Origin: Cupriavidus pauculus | Lineage (GTDB): Bacteria > Pseudomonadota > Gammaproteobacteria > Burkholderiales > Burkholderiaceae | Length of the DNA: 64,000 nt | Assembly: GCF_008693385.1 (NCBI RefSeq) | Contig: NZ_CP044067.1 | Location: 2,523,501-2,587,500, forward strand | Reading direction: 5' to 3' | Shown here: one piece after another, positions 1 to 8,983 of the stretch | Layout: each line of letters opens with the position of its first letter | How positions within the stretch are numbered: position 1 is the stretch's first letter | Made by a program: the position numbers and the translations under genes | The notes under the pieces: generated by a model | Databases searched by the model: none | What the model saw: the letters and a program-made list of their open reading frames with translations, nothing else | What the model was told of the DNA's origin: nothing

Positions 1-298
1 CGATGTGCTGGCGCGCGGGTTGATCGAGGCGGGCTGGCCTGTGGAGATTCCCAAGGCGTCGATGTATATCTGGGCGCGGATTCCCGAGCCGTATCGCGCG
101 CTCGGTTCGCTCGAGTTCGCCAAGCAGTTGCTGGCGAAGGCCAAGGTGTCGGTGTCGCCGGGGATTGGCTTTGGCGACTATGGCGACGAGCATGTGCGAT
201 TCGCGCTGATCGAGAACGAGTCGCGGATTCGTCAGGCGGTGCGGGGTATCAAGGCGATGTTTCGCGCGGATGGGTTGATCAAGCCGGTCGCGGCTTGA
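1..298 (+). CDS. alaC: AlaC-type PLP-dependent aminotransferase, C-terminal part only
   Basis: The open frame enters from the left edge and ends at the TGA at 296-298, so only about the last 98 residues are present. The segment [20 protein letters not shown] followed by [18 protein letters not shown] is the conserved C-terminal small-domain region of fold-type I aminotransferases of the AlaC group, which transfer an amino group between alanine and 2-oxoglutarate using pyridoxal phosphate. The arginine in HVRFA is the usual substrate-carboxylate contact in this family. The PLP-binding lysine lies outside the window. A strong terminator follows 15 bases after the stop, so this is the last gene of its transcript. 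The exact substrate cannot be settled from this part. Confidence 0.8.
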   Translation, partial: DVLARGLIEAGWPVEIPKASMYIWARIPEPYRALGSLEFAKQLLAKAKVSVSPGIGFGDYGDEHVRFALIENESRIRQAVRGIKAMFRADGLIKPVAA

Positions 299-312
299 CC
301 GGTGCGATGCGC

Positions 313-342
313 GCCCCTCTCCGGCGGGAGAGGGGCATTTTT
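313..342 (+). terminator. Rho-independent terminator of the aminotransferase gene
   Basis: A perfect 10-bp stem, GCCCCTCTCC pairing with GGAGAGGGGC around a GGCG loop, is followed by ATTTTT. The T-run is on the plus strand only, so it terminates the rightward aminotransferase transcript. It lies three bases from the stop of the converging collagen-like gene. Confidence 0.9.
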
Positions 343-345
343 CGC

Positions 346-1758
346 TTAACGCTGGCCGGTCAGGCTGCCGACGAGGTTGGTGACGGGGGCCAGCGGGTTC
401 GTGCCGCCGGTGCCGCCGCCCACGCCGCCGGTTAGGCCGCCGACGAGATTCGTGACGGGTGCCAGCGGGTTCGTGCCGCCCGTGCCGCCACCCACGCCGC
501 CCGTGAGGCCACCGACGAGATTCGTGACGGGTGCCAGCGGGTTCGTGCCGCCCGTGCCGCCGCCCACGCCGCCCGTGAGGCCACCGACGAGATTCGTGAC
601 CGGGGCCAGCGGGTTCGTGCCGCCGGTGCCGCCGCCCAGTCCGCCCGTCAGCCCGCCCGTGAGGCCGCTGACGAGGTTGGTGACGGGTGCCAGCGGGTTC
701 GTGCCGCCCGTGCCGCCGCCCAGTCCGCCCGTCAGCCCGCCCGTGAGGCCGCTGACGAGGCTGGTGACCGGTGCCAGGGGGTTCGTGCCGCCGGTGCCGC
801 CGCCTAGTCCACCCGTGAGGCCGCCCGTCAGGCCGCTGACGAGGTTGGTGATCGGGGCCAGCGGGTTCGTGCCCGGTGTCCCACCCGCGGGAATCAGCGC
901 GCCGCCCAGCGCCGCCACCGCGGTGCCCGTCGTCTGCACGATGCCGCCGACCTCGCTCACCACCGGTGCCTGCGTCTGCTTGAGCGTGCCGCCCACATTG
1001 TTCACCGCGCCGCCCAGCGTTACGAGCAGGTTGTTCACGGTAGGCCCAAGACCCGTAGCGCCGCCGATGGTCTGCGTGGCGTTGCCGAGCGTGGCCGTCA
1101 GCGGCACGATGGCGCGGTTTGCCGTGGTCAATACCTGATTGACCGGATCGGCCGCGAGTTGCGGCGTGAGGTTGCCGACGAGGTCGCCGGTCTGGCTGAC
1201 GACGGAGCCCACCGGCGCGGTCACCGCGGCGAGCGGTCCCGTGCCGAGACCGCTGACCGTGCTGCCGACACTGCTGACCGCGGTGCCGACCTCTTTCAGC
1301 ACGGTGGGACCCGCGGCGCCTGTCGGACCCGTGGCACCCGTTTCCCCTTGCGGACCTTGCGGTCCTTGCGGACCGGTGGCGCCGTCGTTGCCGGCCGGGC
1401 CGGTGGGACCGGTCGCGCCGGTCTGGCCCTGCGGACCTTGCGGGCCCGTGGCACCCGTCGCGCCCGTGGGACCTGTCGCACCGGTAGCGCCCGTCGCCCC
1501 CGTCGCGCCGGTCGCACCCGTAGCACCTGTAGCACCTGTAGCACCTGTAGCACCGGCGGACCCCGTGGCGCCGGTCGCACCGGCCGAGCCCGTGGCGCCC
1601 GTCGCGCCGGTGGCACCCGTCGCCCCCGTCGCTCCCGTCGCGCCGGTCGGGCCCGCGATGCCTTCAGGCCCCATGGGGCCGGTATGGTGATGGGAGCAGC
1701 CGCCCATCAGCATCAGGCCCACCAATACCAGGCCGAGCAAGTAATTGTTGTTGCGCAC
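346..1758 (-). CDS. Collagen-like repeat lipoprotein
   Basis: This 470-residue protein has a lipoprotein signal peptide with lipobox LMGG-C21, so it should be lipid-anchored on the outer side of a membrane. Residues 27-152 are 42 uninterrupted Gly-X-Y triplets, mostly GAT with GPQ, GPT and GSA, as in bacterial collagen-like triple helices. A spacer of about 140 residues rich in V, G, T and N follows. Residues 297-468 carry seven copies of a [21 protein letters not shown] unit. Proline in X and threonine in Y positions suits a triple helix without hydroxyproline. The gene is alone between two terminators or promoters. Its role (adhesion, biofilm, surface spacer) is inference. Trinucleotide and 9-bp DNA repeats make length variation between strains likely. 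Confidence 0.85.
   Translation of the reverse strand: MRNNNYLLGLVLVGLMLMGGCSHHHTGPMGPEGIAGPTGATGATGATGATGATGATGSAGATGATGSAGATGATGATGATGATGATGATGATGATGPTGATGATGPQGPQGQTGATGPTGPAGNDGATGPQGPQGPQGETGATGPTGAAGPTVLKEVGTAVSSVGSTVSGLGTGPLAAVTAPVGSVVSQTGDLVGNLTPQLAADPVNQVLTTANRAIVPLTATLGNATQTIGGATGLGPTVNNLLVTLGGAVNNVGGTLKQTQAPVVSEVGGIVQTTGTAVAALGGALIPAGGTPGTNPLAPITNLVSGLTGGLTGGLGGGTGGTNPLAPVTSLVSGLTGGLTGGLGGGTGGTNPLAPVTNLVSGLTGGLTGGLGGGTGGTNPLAPVTNLVGGLTGGVGGGTGGTNPLAPVTNLVGGLTGGVGGGTGGTNPLAPVTNLVGGLTGGVGGGTGGTNPLAPVTNLVGSLTGQR
355..870 (-). repeat. Seven tandem TNPLAP units, 84 bp then 72 bp
   Basis: Inside the collagen-like gene the motif TNPLAP starts at residues 297, 325, 353, 381, 405, 429 and 453. 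Spacing is 28, 28, 28, 24, 24 and 24 residues, so 84-bp units (with [17 protein letters not shown]) change abruptly to 72-bp units (with [13 protein letters not shown]). The units are nearly identical at DNA level, which points to recent unequal duplication. Confidence 0.9.
1303..1680 (-). repeat. Gly-X-Y coding repeat tract, 42 triplets
   Basis: This DNA encodes the uninterrupted Gly-X-Y run of the collagen-like lipoprotein. It contains short perfect tandem copies, for example several consecutive GTAGCACCT units around 1519-1551 on the plus strand. Such DNA is prone to slippage in multiples of nine bases, which would lengthen or shorten the helix without a frameshift. Confidence 0.85.
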
Positions 1759-1941
1759 GATGACCTCTCCTTTGTGATGTTCTGCGAGTGCAGCGACTCA
1801 CCACCGCAACGGCCATGCCCAGTGCGCGCGCGGCCATGTCAGGGCATCCGCGACGTTGCCGGGTACCGCCACGGCATTGGGTTTGCGGGAAGGAGGGTGC
1901 GATTGAGACGTCCGTTCGAACGTGCGCGGGAGCACGCGGGG

Positions 1942-1992
1942 CCGTTACGGCATCGTTACCTCGTAACGTCGGCCGTAACGTTTGCCGTAACG
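1942..1992. promoter_or_regulatory. Cluster of CGTAAC/GTTACG hexamers upstream of the collagen-like gene
   Basis: Within about 50 bases there are five copies of the core CGTAAC in either orientation: CCGTTACGG, CGTTACC, TCGTAACG, CCGTAACG and CCGTAACG. They lie in the 256-base gap between the diguanylate cyclase stop and the collagen-like gene start, about 185-235 bases upstream of that start. This looks like an array of protein-binding sites. No regulator is assigned. Confidence 0.5.
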
Positions 1993-2014
1993 CGAGATTA
2001 AAACTGACGGCGCA

Positions 2015-3211
2015 TCAGACCGTGTTGGCGATGCGATCCGAGGCGGGCGCGGTCAAGCCGTCCACGAGTTCGCTCTGGCCGACCATACGATTGCGGCCCG
2101 TCAGCTTGGCGCGATAGAGCGCCGCATCGGCGCGCGCCGACAGTTGCGCGAGCGATTCGCCGGCGCGCCACGTCGCCACGCCGCCGCTGACCGTGTAGTG
2201 CACCGTGCCGAACAGCGTATCGACGGCATTGGCCGCCGCGCGCGCGCGAACCCGTTCCGCGACATGCCGCGCTTCGGCCTCGCCCGTCGCCGGCAGCAGG
2301 ATCACAAACTCCTCGCCGCCCAGCCGCGCGAGCCGGTCGCTGGCGCGAATCTCCTCCCCAGCCACGCGCGCGAACTCGCGCAGCACCGCATCGCCCGCGG
2401 CGTGTCCCCACGTATCGTTGACGGACTTGAAGCGGTCGATATCGATGATCACGAGCGCGGGCGTGGGGCCGCCGCGCATGGCCCGCGCGAGTTCGCGCGC
2501 GGCTTCGTCCTCGTACGCCTTGCGCGAGGCCACGCCGGTCAGCGTATCGGTATTGGCGATGGCTTCCAGCCGCCGCACGAGGCTGTCGTGGATCATCAGC
2601 ACCGCGCCCATCGTCAGCGCGGGCATCACCAGCGCGCCGAGCGTCAGGAACGCGACGTTGAGGCCCGGTGCCGTGATGCCGTCGCCGAGCATCGCCATCG
2701 CGGCCATGGCGCCGCGCGCGGCATGCGCCAGCGCGAAGCCGAGCGCGAACGTCGCGGTGGTCAGGAAATGGCTCGCGGTACGATTGCGCGGGCGGCGCGT
2801 GAGCAGCGTGATGCCGACGCCCGCGCAGAGCAGCGCATGGAAGGCGGAGACGAGCGCGACGCGGGCCGCGAAGTCATCGACGACATAACGCAGCGCGGCA
2901 ATGCTCACCGCGACGCCGGCCGTGCCGGCGATCAGCATGCGCCATGGCGGCCGGCCGCCGCAGAACAGCACGGTGCCCGCGTAGAACATGCAGATGGCCC
3001 AGGCGAGCGCGGCATTGGCGACCACGACCGACAGCACGTCGGAAATATTGCCGCGTAGCGCGAACAGGACGAGCGCGACGGTGGCAACGAGGTTCGCATG
3101 GCACCACTCCTGCACGCCGGGCAGGCCGCAGCGGCGCAGCGACAAGACAATGGCCAGCATCATTGCGCTGAGCGCCGCGGTAATGACCAGCAGGGCGATC
3201 GGAGCCGACAT
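2015..3211 (-). CDS. Membrane-bound diguanylate cyclase (GGDEF)
   Basis: The protein makes cyclic di-GMP from two GTP. About seven hydrophobic helices fill the first 200 residues, so the sensor part is an integral membrane domain. The C-terminal GGDEF domain begins at TDTLTGVASRKAY and has the active-site motif GGEEF at residues 298-302. RASD at 289-292, five residues before it, is an intact RxxD product-inhibition site. I chose the ATG at 3211 because GGAGGA lies ten bases upstream. Starts at 3229 or 3271 would add 6 or 20 residues but have no comparable ribosome site. The neighbours give no clue to the signal it senses. Confidence 0.88.
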   Translation of the reverse strand: MSAPIALLVITAALSAMMLAIVLSLRRCGLPGVQEWCHANLVATVALVLFALRGNISDVLSVVVANAALAWAICMFYAGTVLFCGGRPPWRMLIAGTAGVAVSIAALRYVVDDFAARVALVSAFHALLCAGVGITLLTRRPRNRTASHFLTTATFALGFALAHAARGAMAAMAMLGDGITAPGLNVAFLTLGALVMPALTMGAVLMIHDSLVRRLEAIANTDTLTGVASRKAYEDEAARELARAMRGGPTPALVIIDIDRFKSVNDTWGHAAGDAVLREFARVAGEEIRASDRLARLGGEEFVILLPATGEAEARHVAERVRARAAANAVDTLFGTVHYTVSGGVATWRAGESLAQLSARADAALYRAKLTGRNRMVGQSELVDGLTAPASDRIANTV

Positions 3212-3251
3212 CGGCGAGGCGTCCTCCATCAAAAGCTCAATGATACGCCTC

Positions 3252-3283
3252 GCAAAAGCAACGCCCCGCACGGGGCGGGGCGT
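3252..3283 (-). terminator. Likely terminator of the Bug receptor gene
   Basis: On the minus strand ACGCCCCG and CGGGGCGT form an 8-bp stem around a 7-base loop, followed by TGCTTTTGC. It lies 25 bases past the Bug receptor stop. The U-run is short, so termination may be partial. Confidence 0.6.
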
Positions 3284-3307
3284 CGTGGGCCAGGAGGGCG
3301 GGCAGGG

Positions 3308-4282
3308 TCAGTCGATGCGCGCGCCCGAACTCACCACCACCGGCTTCCAGCGCTTGTTCTCGCTGAGCACGAACTTGCCGAACGCCTCGGGCGAGAGCCG
3401 CATCGCATCGGCACCCTGCTGCGCGAGCTTGTTCTTGACCTCGGCCTTCCCGAGCGCGGTGACCACGGCGCCGTTGAGCTTGGCGAGCACGTCCTTGGGC
3501 ACCCCCTTGGCCGCGAACAGGCCGAACCACGCGCCGGTTTCCACGCCGGAGACGCCAGCTTCGGCCATCGTCGGCACATCGGGCAGCGTGCCGGTGCGCT
3601 GCGGCGATGCCACCGCGAGCGCGCGCAGCGTGCCGCTACGGATATGCGAGATCACGGACGGCAGCGTCGCGAACATGAACTGCACGCGGCCGGCCAGCAG
3701 ATCGTTGAGCGCATCGGCGCCCTTGTAGGGCACGTGCGTGGTCTGCACGCCCGCGCGCTCGTTGAACAGCACGCCCGACAGATGCGCGGCGGTGCCGACG
3801 CCGGTGGAACTGAAGTTGGTCGAGTTCGGATGCGCCTTCGCGTAGGCGATGAGGTCCTTCACCGATTTCACCGGCAGCGTGGGCGGTACCACGAGCACGT
3901 TGGGCACGTCGGCCATCGGGGCCACCGGCGTGAGTTCGGTCAGCGGGTTGACCTTGAGCTTGCTGTAGAGCGACGGGTTGATCGCGATGGGGCCCACCGA
4001 CGTGGCCAGCAGCGTGTAGCCGTCGGGCTCGGTGCGGCTCACGATCTCGGTGCCGATATTGCCGCCCGCGCCGGGACGGTTCTCCACCACCACGGACTGG
4101 CCCAGCGTCTGCGACATCTCGGCGGCGACTTCGCGCGCGAGGATGTCGGTGGTGCCTCCGGCCGTGAATGCCACGACCATGCGGATGGGTTTGGTGGGGA
4201 AATTCGTCGTCTGGGCCGACGCGGTCGCTGCGGCGCAGCAAAGCAGCATGCCGGCCGCGATGGGCCGGAAGATCTGAAGCAT
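3308..4282 (-). CDS. Bug/TctC-family periplasmic receptor
   Basis: This 324-residue protein is a Bug-type solute receptor, the family whose TctC members deliver carboxylates to the TctBA membrane transporter. A cleavable signal peptide ends near ATASAQ. It is followed by the family motifs PIRMVVAFTAGGTTDILAR, ENRPGAGGNIGTE, ADVPNVLVVPP and VPYKGADALNDLLAGRVQFM. A GGAGA ribosome site precedes the ATG. It is monocistronic between a terminator and a converging or divergent LysR region. It closely resembles the receptor at 25349-26332 in these motifs, so the two may bind related acids. The ligand is unknown. Confidence 0.88.
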   Translation of the reverse strand: MLQIFRPIAAGMLLCCAAATASAQTTNFPTKPIRMVVAFTAGGTTDILAREVAAEMSQTLGQSVVVENRPGAGGNIGTEIVSRTEPDGYTLLATSVGPIAINPSLYSKLKVNPLTELTPVAPMADVPNVLVVPPTLPVKSVKDLIAYAKAHPNSTNFSSTGVGTAAHLSGVLFNERAGVQTTHVPYKGADALNDLLAGRVQFMFATLPSVISHIRSGTLRALAVASPQRTGTLPDVPTMAEAGVSGVETGAWFGLFAAKGVPKDVLAKLNGAVVTALGKAEVKNKLAQQGADAMRLSPEAFGKFVLSENKRWKPVVVSSGARID

Positions 4283-4386
4283 GAGTCGTCTCCGATGTTC
4301 GTAGTGTTCTACCGACCATCTTAGGGAAACGCGCCCGCTCAGCTATGAAAAAAGAGAAACGCTGCGTTCATGCCTCGCTGCCACTT

Positions 4387-5298
4387 CTAGCGCGGCCGCT
4401 TGAAGTGCTGCTCCATCGTCGCGCAGCGCGCGAGGTACTCGAGCAATTGCGCCGTGGCGGCCGGCAGGCTGTCGCGATCGCGCACGCACACGTGGAATTC
4501 GCGCACGGCCCATTCGTCGTTGAGCGTCAGCAGCGACAGGCCCATCATCGACAGGTAGTTCTTGGCAATGCCTTCTGGCACCACCGCGATACCGAGCCCT
4601 TCGCGCACCATGCGGCAACGCGCCTCGAAGTTCGAGACCTGCGTCTTGATCGTGAGCGGACGCGAGATCGTGCCCGACACCAGCGTCAGGAACGCATCGA
4701 ACGTATGGCGCGGGAAATAGCCCAGGAAGTCGTAGTCGAGCGCTTCCTCGAGCCGTAGCGATCCCTTGGCCTCGAGCGGATGGCCGCGCGGCACGACGAG
4801 CCCGACGCGATCCTTTCGGTACGGCAGCGAGAACACCCCCGGGCTCGGGCTTCGCGCGTGATAGATGCCGATATCGGCGTCGCCATTGGACACCATGCGC
4901 GGGATATCGAAGCTGAACGCCTCCATCAGGTCGATGCGCGCTTCGGGGACCTGCTTGAGAAAGCCGCTGATATCGGTGGGCAGGAACTGCAGCACCGTCG
5001 AGCGATTCGAGGCCAGGCGGATCTTCGCGGTGCCGTCGGTGGAGAACGTGGCGAGCGCGTCCTGCGCCAGTTGCACGCTGCGCACGATGGCCTTGGCGCG
5101 CTGATACAGCATCGCGCCGGCTGGCGTCGGCTCCACGCCGCGACCGTGGCGGCGCAGCAGCGCGGTGCCCGCGCGGCGCTCCAGTTCGGCGATGCGCTTG
5201 CTGGCCGCGGAGGTTACGAGGTTCTCGCGTTCGGCCGCGCGCGACAGGCTTTTTTCCTCGACGGCGGCAATCAGGATGAGTAGCGACGGAATGTCCAT
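4387..5298 (-). CDS. LysR-family transcriptional regulator
   Basis: The protein has 303 residues, the usual LysR length. The N-terminal winged helix-turn-helix reads AAVEEKSLSRAAERENLVTS then SKRIAELERRAGTALLRRHG. The rest is a two-lobed effector-binding domain. The ATG at 5298 gives the standard LysR beginning, whereas an upstream in-frame ATG at 5364 would add 22 residues unlike the family. It is divergent from the MmgE/PrpD gene at 5460, with 161 bases between them, and by the usual LysR rule it probably controls that gene and itself. The effector is unknown; an acid or CoA ester handled by the PrpD-ligase pair is a reasonable guess. Confidence 0.88.
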   Translation of the reverse strand: MDIPSLLILIAAVEEKSLSRAAERENLVTSAASKRIAELERRAGTALLRRHGRGVEPTPAGAMLYQRAKAIVRSVQLAQDALATFSTDGTAKIRLASNRSTVLQFLPTDISGFLKQVPEARIDLMEAFSFDIPRMVSNGDADIGIYHARSPSPGVFSLPYRKDRVGLVVPRGHPLEAKGSLRLEEALDYDFLGYFPRHTFDAFLTLVSGTISRPLTIKTQVSNFEARCRMVREGLGIAVVPEGIAKNYLSMMGLSLLTLNDEWAVREFHVCVRDRDSLPAATAQLLEYLARCATMEQHFKRPR

Positions 5299-5459
5299 GG
5301 GCGCAGTATGCACCGCACGGCGCGTCCTCTGGAATCCCCGCGATATTTCGGGAGGTTTCTCCAAAAGTCAAAGCTGGCCACGCCGGCGAGCCTACGATGA
5401 TAACCATTCCAGACTGTCGACGGGCGCCAGAGACGCCCGCATTCCGAGGAGCACAACTC

Positions 5460-6815
5460 ATGATCATCGAAGATTTCGCCGCCTATGTCGGGCGGGAAGC
5501 GTCGTCGCGCCTGCCGGACGCCGCACTGCACCATGCCCGCCGCGCCGTCATCGACTGGTTCGCCGCGCTGCTCGCCGGCGTCCAGATCGCGCCGGGCCAG
5601 CAACTGGTGGCCGCGCACCGCGAAGAGCTCGGCGTGGGCCGCTCGACCGTCATCGGCCATGGCACGCACGCGTTTCCCGCGCTGGCCGCATGGATCAACG
5701 GCAGCGCATCGCACGCGGCCGAGTTCGACGACATCTTCCGCGATGCCGTCTATCACCCCGGCTGCCCGACCATCGCGGCCGCGCTGGCGCTGGCCGAACA
5801 GGTCGATGCCACGGGCATCGATTTCCTGCGCGCGGTGATCGCCGGCTATGAAGTGTCCACACGCATCGGCGCGGCCATCCAGCCCGCGCACTATCGCTTC
5901 TTCCATACCACCGGCACGGTCGGCTGCTTCGGCGCCGCGGCCGCGGGCGCGCTGCTCGTCGCTCCGGGCAATGCGCGTGTGGCCGCCGATGCGATGGCCA
6001 CGGCCGCGACGTTCGCCTCTGGCCTGCAACAGGCATTCCGCTCCGACGCGATGACCAAGGCGCTGCATGCGGGCCATGCCGCGCAGGTCGGCGTGCAGGC
6101 GGCGCAGGCCGCCGCGCACGGCGTCAACGGCGTGTACAACATTCTGGAAGGCGATGCCGGCTTCGGCGCGGCGCTGTGCGGCAAGCCGGACTGGAGCAAC
6201 GTGACGCAGGGCCTCGGCACCGACTACAACGTCACGCGCATCACGCAGAAGAATCACGGCTGCTGCGGCCATACGTTCGCGGCGATCGATGCCGCCCAGC
6301 AACTCGTGCGCGATCACGCGCTCGACCCGGCGCGCATCGCGGCCGTCCGCGTGGCGACGTACCAGGTGGCGCTCGATGTGACCGGCAACTTCAATCCGAC
6401 CACGGCATTCGAGGCGCGCTTCAGCCTGCCGTACGTCGTGTCGCACGGCATTCTGCGCGGCGCGGTGCGGCTCGACGCGTTCCTGCCCGAACGCATGGCC
6501 GATGCGCAGATTCGCCAGTTGATGACCAAGGTGTCGCTGACCGCCGATCCGGAACTGACCGCGGCGTTTCCGCGCCAGCGTGCCGCGCGCGTGGAGATCG
6601 AAATGGCCAATGGCGCGCGCCATACCTACTTCGCGCCGTATCGCAAGGGCGACCCCGAGTCGCCGCTCGACGACGCGACACTGGCCGACAAGTTCATGGA
6701 GCTCGCCGCGCCGGTACTCGGCGCTGGCCCGGCCGCGCGGCTGCTCGACACGCTGTGGCAACTCGACGAGCGGCCCGTGCGCGCGCTTGGCCTCTCCCGG
6801 CTCAAGGCCGGCTGA
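5460..6815 (+). CDS. MmgE/PrpD family protein
   Basis: This 451-residue protein belongs to the MmgE/PrpD family, which includes 2-methylcitrate dehydratase and cis-aconitate decarboxylase. Family landmarks are the N-terminal helix with HHARRAVIDWFAALLAG, the NGSASHAAEFDDIF segment, and KNHGCCGHTFAAIDA in the middle. The ATG at 5460 follows GAGGAG at a good distance. It lies divergent from the LysR gene and 38 bases ahead of the acyl-CoA ligase gene, suggesting a two-gene operon. PrpD proteins in such islands often act on substrates other than methylcitrate. No prpB or prpC is nearby, so a propionate role is unlikely. Confidence 0.88.
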   Translation: MIIEDFAAYVGREASSRLPDAALHHARRAVIDWFAALLAGVQIAPGQQLVAAHREELGVGRSTVIGHGTHAFPALAAWINGSASHAAEFDDIFRDAVYHPGCPTIAAALALAEQVDATGIDFLRAVIAGYEVSTRIGAAIQPAHYRFFHTTGTVGCFGAAAAGALLVAPGNARVAADAMATAATFASGLQQAFRSDAMTKALHAGHAAQVGVQAAQAAAHGVNGVYNILEGDAGFGAALCGKPDWSNVTQGLGTDYNVTRITQKNHGCCGHTFAAIDAAQQLVRDHALDPARIAAVRVATYQVALDVTGNFNPTTAFEARFSLPYVVSHGILRGAVRLDAFLPERMADAQIRQLMTKVSLTADPELTAAFPRQRAARVEIEMANGARHTYFAPYRKGDPESPLDDATLADKFMELAAPVLGAGPAARLLDTLWQLDERPVRALGLSRLKAG

Positions 6816-6853
6816 TCTTCGCCCACGCGATTCCGCTTACGACCGATTTTCTC

Positions 6854-8983
6854 ATGACCTCGACTTCCCGACCCGCCGGCGCCGCGCTGGCCAAGGCCCT
6901 TTTTACGCCGCAGCGTGTCGCGCTGGTGGGCGCTTCCGCCGACGAAAGCAAGAACACCGCCCGCCCGATGCGCTTCATGCGCAAGCACGGCTATCGCGGC
7001 ACGATCTATCCCATCAATGCCGGCCGCGCGGAGGTCATGGGCCTGCAAGCCTACCCGCGCGTCGCCGATCTGCCGGCCACCATCGACCACGCGTTCGTGA
7101 TGGTGCCGGGCCGGCAGGTGCCAGAAGTGCTCGAACAATGCGCGGCACAGGGCGCGCGCGTGGTGACGGTGTTCTCCGACGGTTTTGCCGAACTCGGCGG
7201 CGACGGCGTGGCCGCGCAGGAAGCGCTGGCGGCGCGGGCGCGCGAGCTGGGCGTGCGGCTGCTGGGGCCGAACAGCATCGGCGTGGTGGATGTGCACAGC
7301 GGCGCGATTCTCTCCGTCAACGCCGTGCTGGAGATGGATGAACTGCGCGCTGGCGGTATCAGCGTGGTATCGCAGAGCGGCTCGATGCTCGGCGCGCTGC
7401 TGTCGCGCGGGGCCGCGCGCGGACTCGGCTTTGCCAAGCTCGTATCGGTCGGCAACGAATGCGATATCGGCGTGGGCGAGCTCGTGGATATGCTCGTCGA
7501 TGACGACGCCACCGAGGTCATCCTGCTGTTCCTCGAAACCATTCGCGACGCCGCGGTGCTCGGTCCCGCGCTGCGCCGCGCACGGGCTGCCGGCAAGCCC
7601 GTGCTGGCCTACAAGCTCGGCCGTTCCGCGCAGGGCGAGGCGCTCGCGCAATCGCATACCGGTGCGCTCGCGGGCAACGATGCCGCCGTCGACGCGTTCC
7701 TGCGCAAGCACGGCGCCATGCGCGTGGAGTTTCTCGAAGCGCTGTTCGAACTCGCGCCGCTCGCACGCCGTTATGCGAAGACGGTGCCCGTGCTCGATCG
7801 CCATCCGCGCATCGCGGTCGTGACGACGACGGGTGGTGGGGCCGCCACGGTAGTCGATCGGCTCGGGCTGGCCGATGTGGAGGCCGTGGCGCCGCCCGAT
7901 GCCTTTGTCGCGCATATGGCCGCGCGAGGCGTGAAGATTCGCCAGACCCCGATCATCGATCTCACGCTGGCCGCGACGAGCGCGCAATACCAGGACCTCG
8001 TCGAGCAGATGCTCGAGAGCGACTGGTGCGATGCGGTGCTGTGCGTGGCGGGTTCGTCCGCGCAATTCCACCCGCAGCTGGCCGTGCGACCGATCGTCGA
8101 GGCTTCGGCGGTGTCCGCGCGCACGGGCAAGCCGCTGCTGGCGTTCCTCGCGCCGGAGGCGACCCAGTCGCTCGACCTGCTTCAGCAGGCAGGCGTGCCG
8201 GCGTTCCGCACGCCGGAGAGTTGCGCCGACGCGCTGGCCTGCCTGTTCCGCGCCGCGAAGTCCCGCGACGACGCCATCGCGGAACCGGCACCGATCACAT
8301 GGCCGGCGGGGCTGCCCACGCAGGGCGACCTGTCCGAGTTCGAAGCCGCGAAGGTGTTTGCGGCGGCGGGCGTGCCCATCGCACCGATGGCGCTCGTCAC
8401 CGATGCATCGCTGGCCCATGCGGTGCCGTATCCGGTGGTGGCCAAGATCTGTTCGCGCGATATCCTGCACAAGACCGAAGTCGGCGGCGTGAAGGTGGGG
8501 GTGCGCGACAACGCGGAACTCGCGAGCGCCGCCGACCAGCTGTACGCGAACGTACGCGGGGCGGCACCGGACGCGCGGATCGACGGCATTCTCGTGCAGC
8601 GCATGGAAAGCCGGTTGCTGGAACTGATGCTCGGCTATCGCAACGATCCGCTCGTCGGCCCGATCGTGATGCTGAGCGCCGGCGGCGTGACGGCCGAACT
8701 CCACCGCGACGTGAGCCTGCGTCCCGCGCCGGTCTCGCTGGCCGAGGCCAGCGAGATGATCGGCGAGGTCCGCTCGACACAGCTGATTCGCGGTTTCCGC
8801 GGCCTGCCGCGCGGCGACGTGGATGCGCTGGCGAAGACCATCGTCGCGTTCTCGAACCTCTGCGCCGTGACGGACGTGAAGATCGAGGACGCCGAGGTCA
8901 ACCCGCTGTTCGTGCGGGCTGACGGGGTGGTCGGCGTCGATTGCGTAGTGCGATTAGGCGTGGGGCGATCAGGCGTGGTGTGA
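6854..8983 (+). CDS. NDP-forming acyl-CoA ligase (acetate-CoA ligase family)
   Basis: The 709-residue protein has the fused architecture of ADP-forming acyl-CoA synthetases. An N-terminal CoA-binding domain starts at PQRVALVGASADESKNTARP. A succinyl-CoA-ligase-like flavodoxin domain carries SHTGALAGND near residue 267. A C-terminal ATP-grasp domain from about residue 490 contains PVVAKICSRDILHKTEVGG and the metal-binding EDAEVNPLFVR. It should activate a carboxylic acid to its CoA ester, or run in reverse. The start at ATG 6854 follows the PrpD stop by 38 bases. The stop TGA directly abuts the stop of the converging RidA gene, with no intergenic base. The acid is unknown. Confidence 0.88.
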   Translation: MTSTSRPAGAALAKALFTPQRVALVGASADESKNTARPMRFMRKHGYRGTIYPINAGRAEVMGLQAYPRVADLPATIDHAFVMVPGRQVPEVLEQCAAQGARVVTVFSDGFAELGGDGVAAQEALAARARELGVRLLGPNSIGVVDVHSGAILSVNAVLEMDELRAGGISVVSQSGSMLGALLSRGAARGLGFAKLVSVGNECDIGVGELVDMLVDDDATEVILLFLETIRDAAVLGPALRRARAAGKPVLAYKLGRSAQGEALAQSHTGALAGNDAAVDAFLRKHGAMRVEFLEALFELAPLARRYAKTVPVLDRHPRIAVVTTTGGGAATVVDRLGLADVEAVAPPDAFVAHMAARGVKIRQTPIIDLTLAATSAQYQDLVEQMLESDWCDAVLCVAGSSAQFHPQLAVRPIVEASAVSARTGKPLLAFLAPEATQSLDLLQQAGVPAFRTPESCADALACLFRAAKSRDDAIAEPAPITWPAGLPTQGDLSEFEAAKVFAAAGVPIAPMALVTDASLAHAVPYPVVAKICSRDILHKTEVGGVKVGVRDNAELASAADQLYANVRGAAPDARIDGILVQRMESRLLELMLGYRNDPLVGPIVMLSAGGVTAELHRDVSLRPAPVSLAEASEMIGEVRSTQLIRGFRGLPRGDVDALAKTIVAFSNLCAVTDVKIEDAEVNPLFVRADGVVGVDCVVRLGVGRSGVV

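Noticed and set aside
377..1690. Proline-rich plus-strand frames opposite the collagen-like gene
   Set aside because: They are the complement of Gly-X-Y and glycine-rich repeats, lack a ribosome site and have no signal peptide.
301..2010. Tandem repeats in the first 2 kb as a CRISPR array
   Set aside because: The repeats are coding, have no unique spacers and follow the protein's repeat units.
6626..8704. Long minus-strand open frame opposite the acyl-CoA ligase
   Set aside because: No family motif, shadow-type composition, and full overlap with a gene whose CoA-binding and ATP-grasp motifs are complete.
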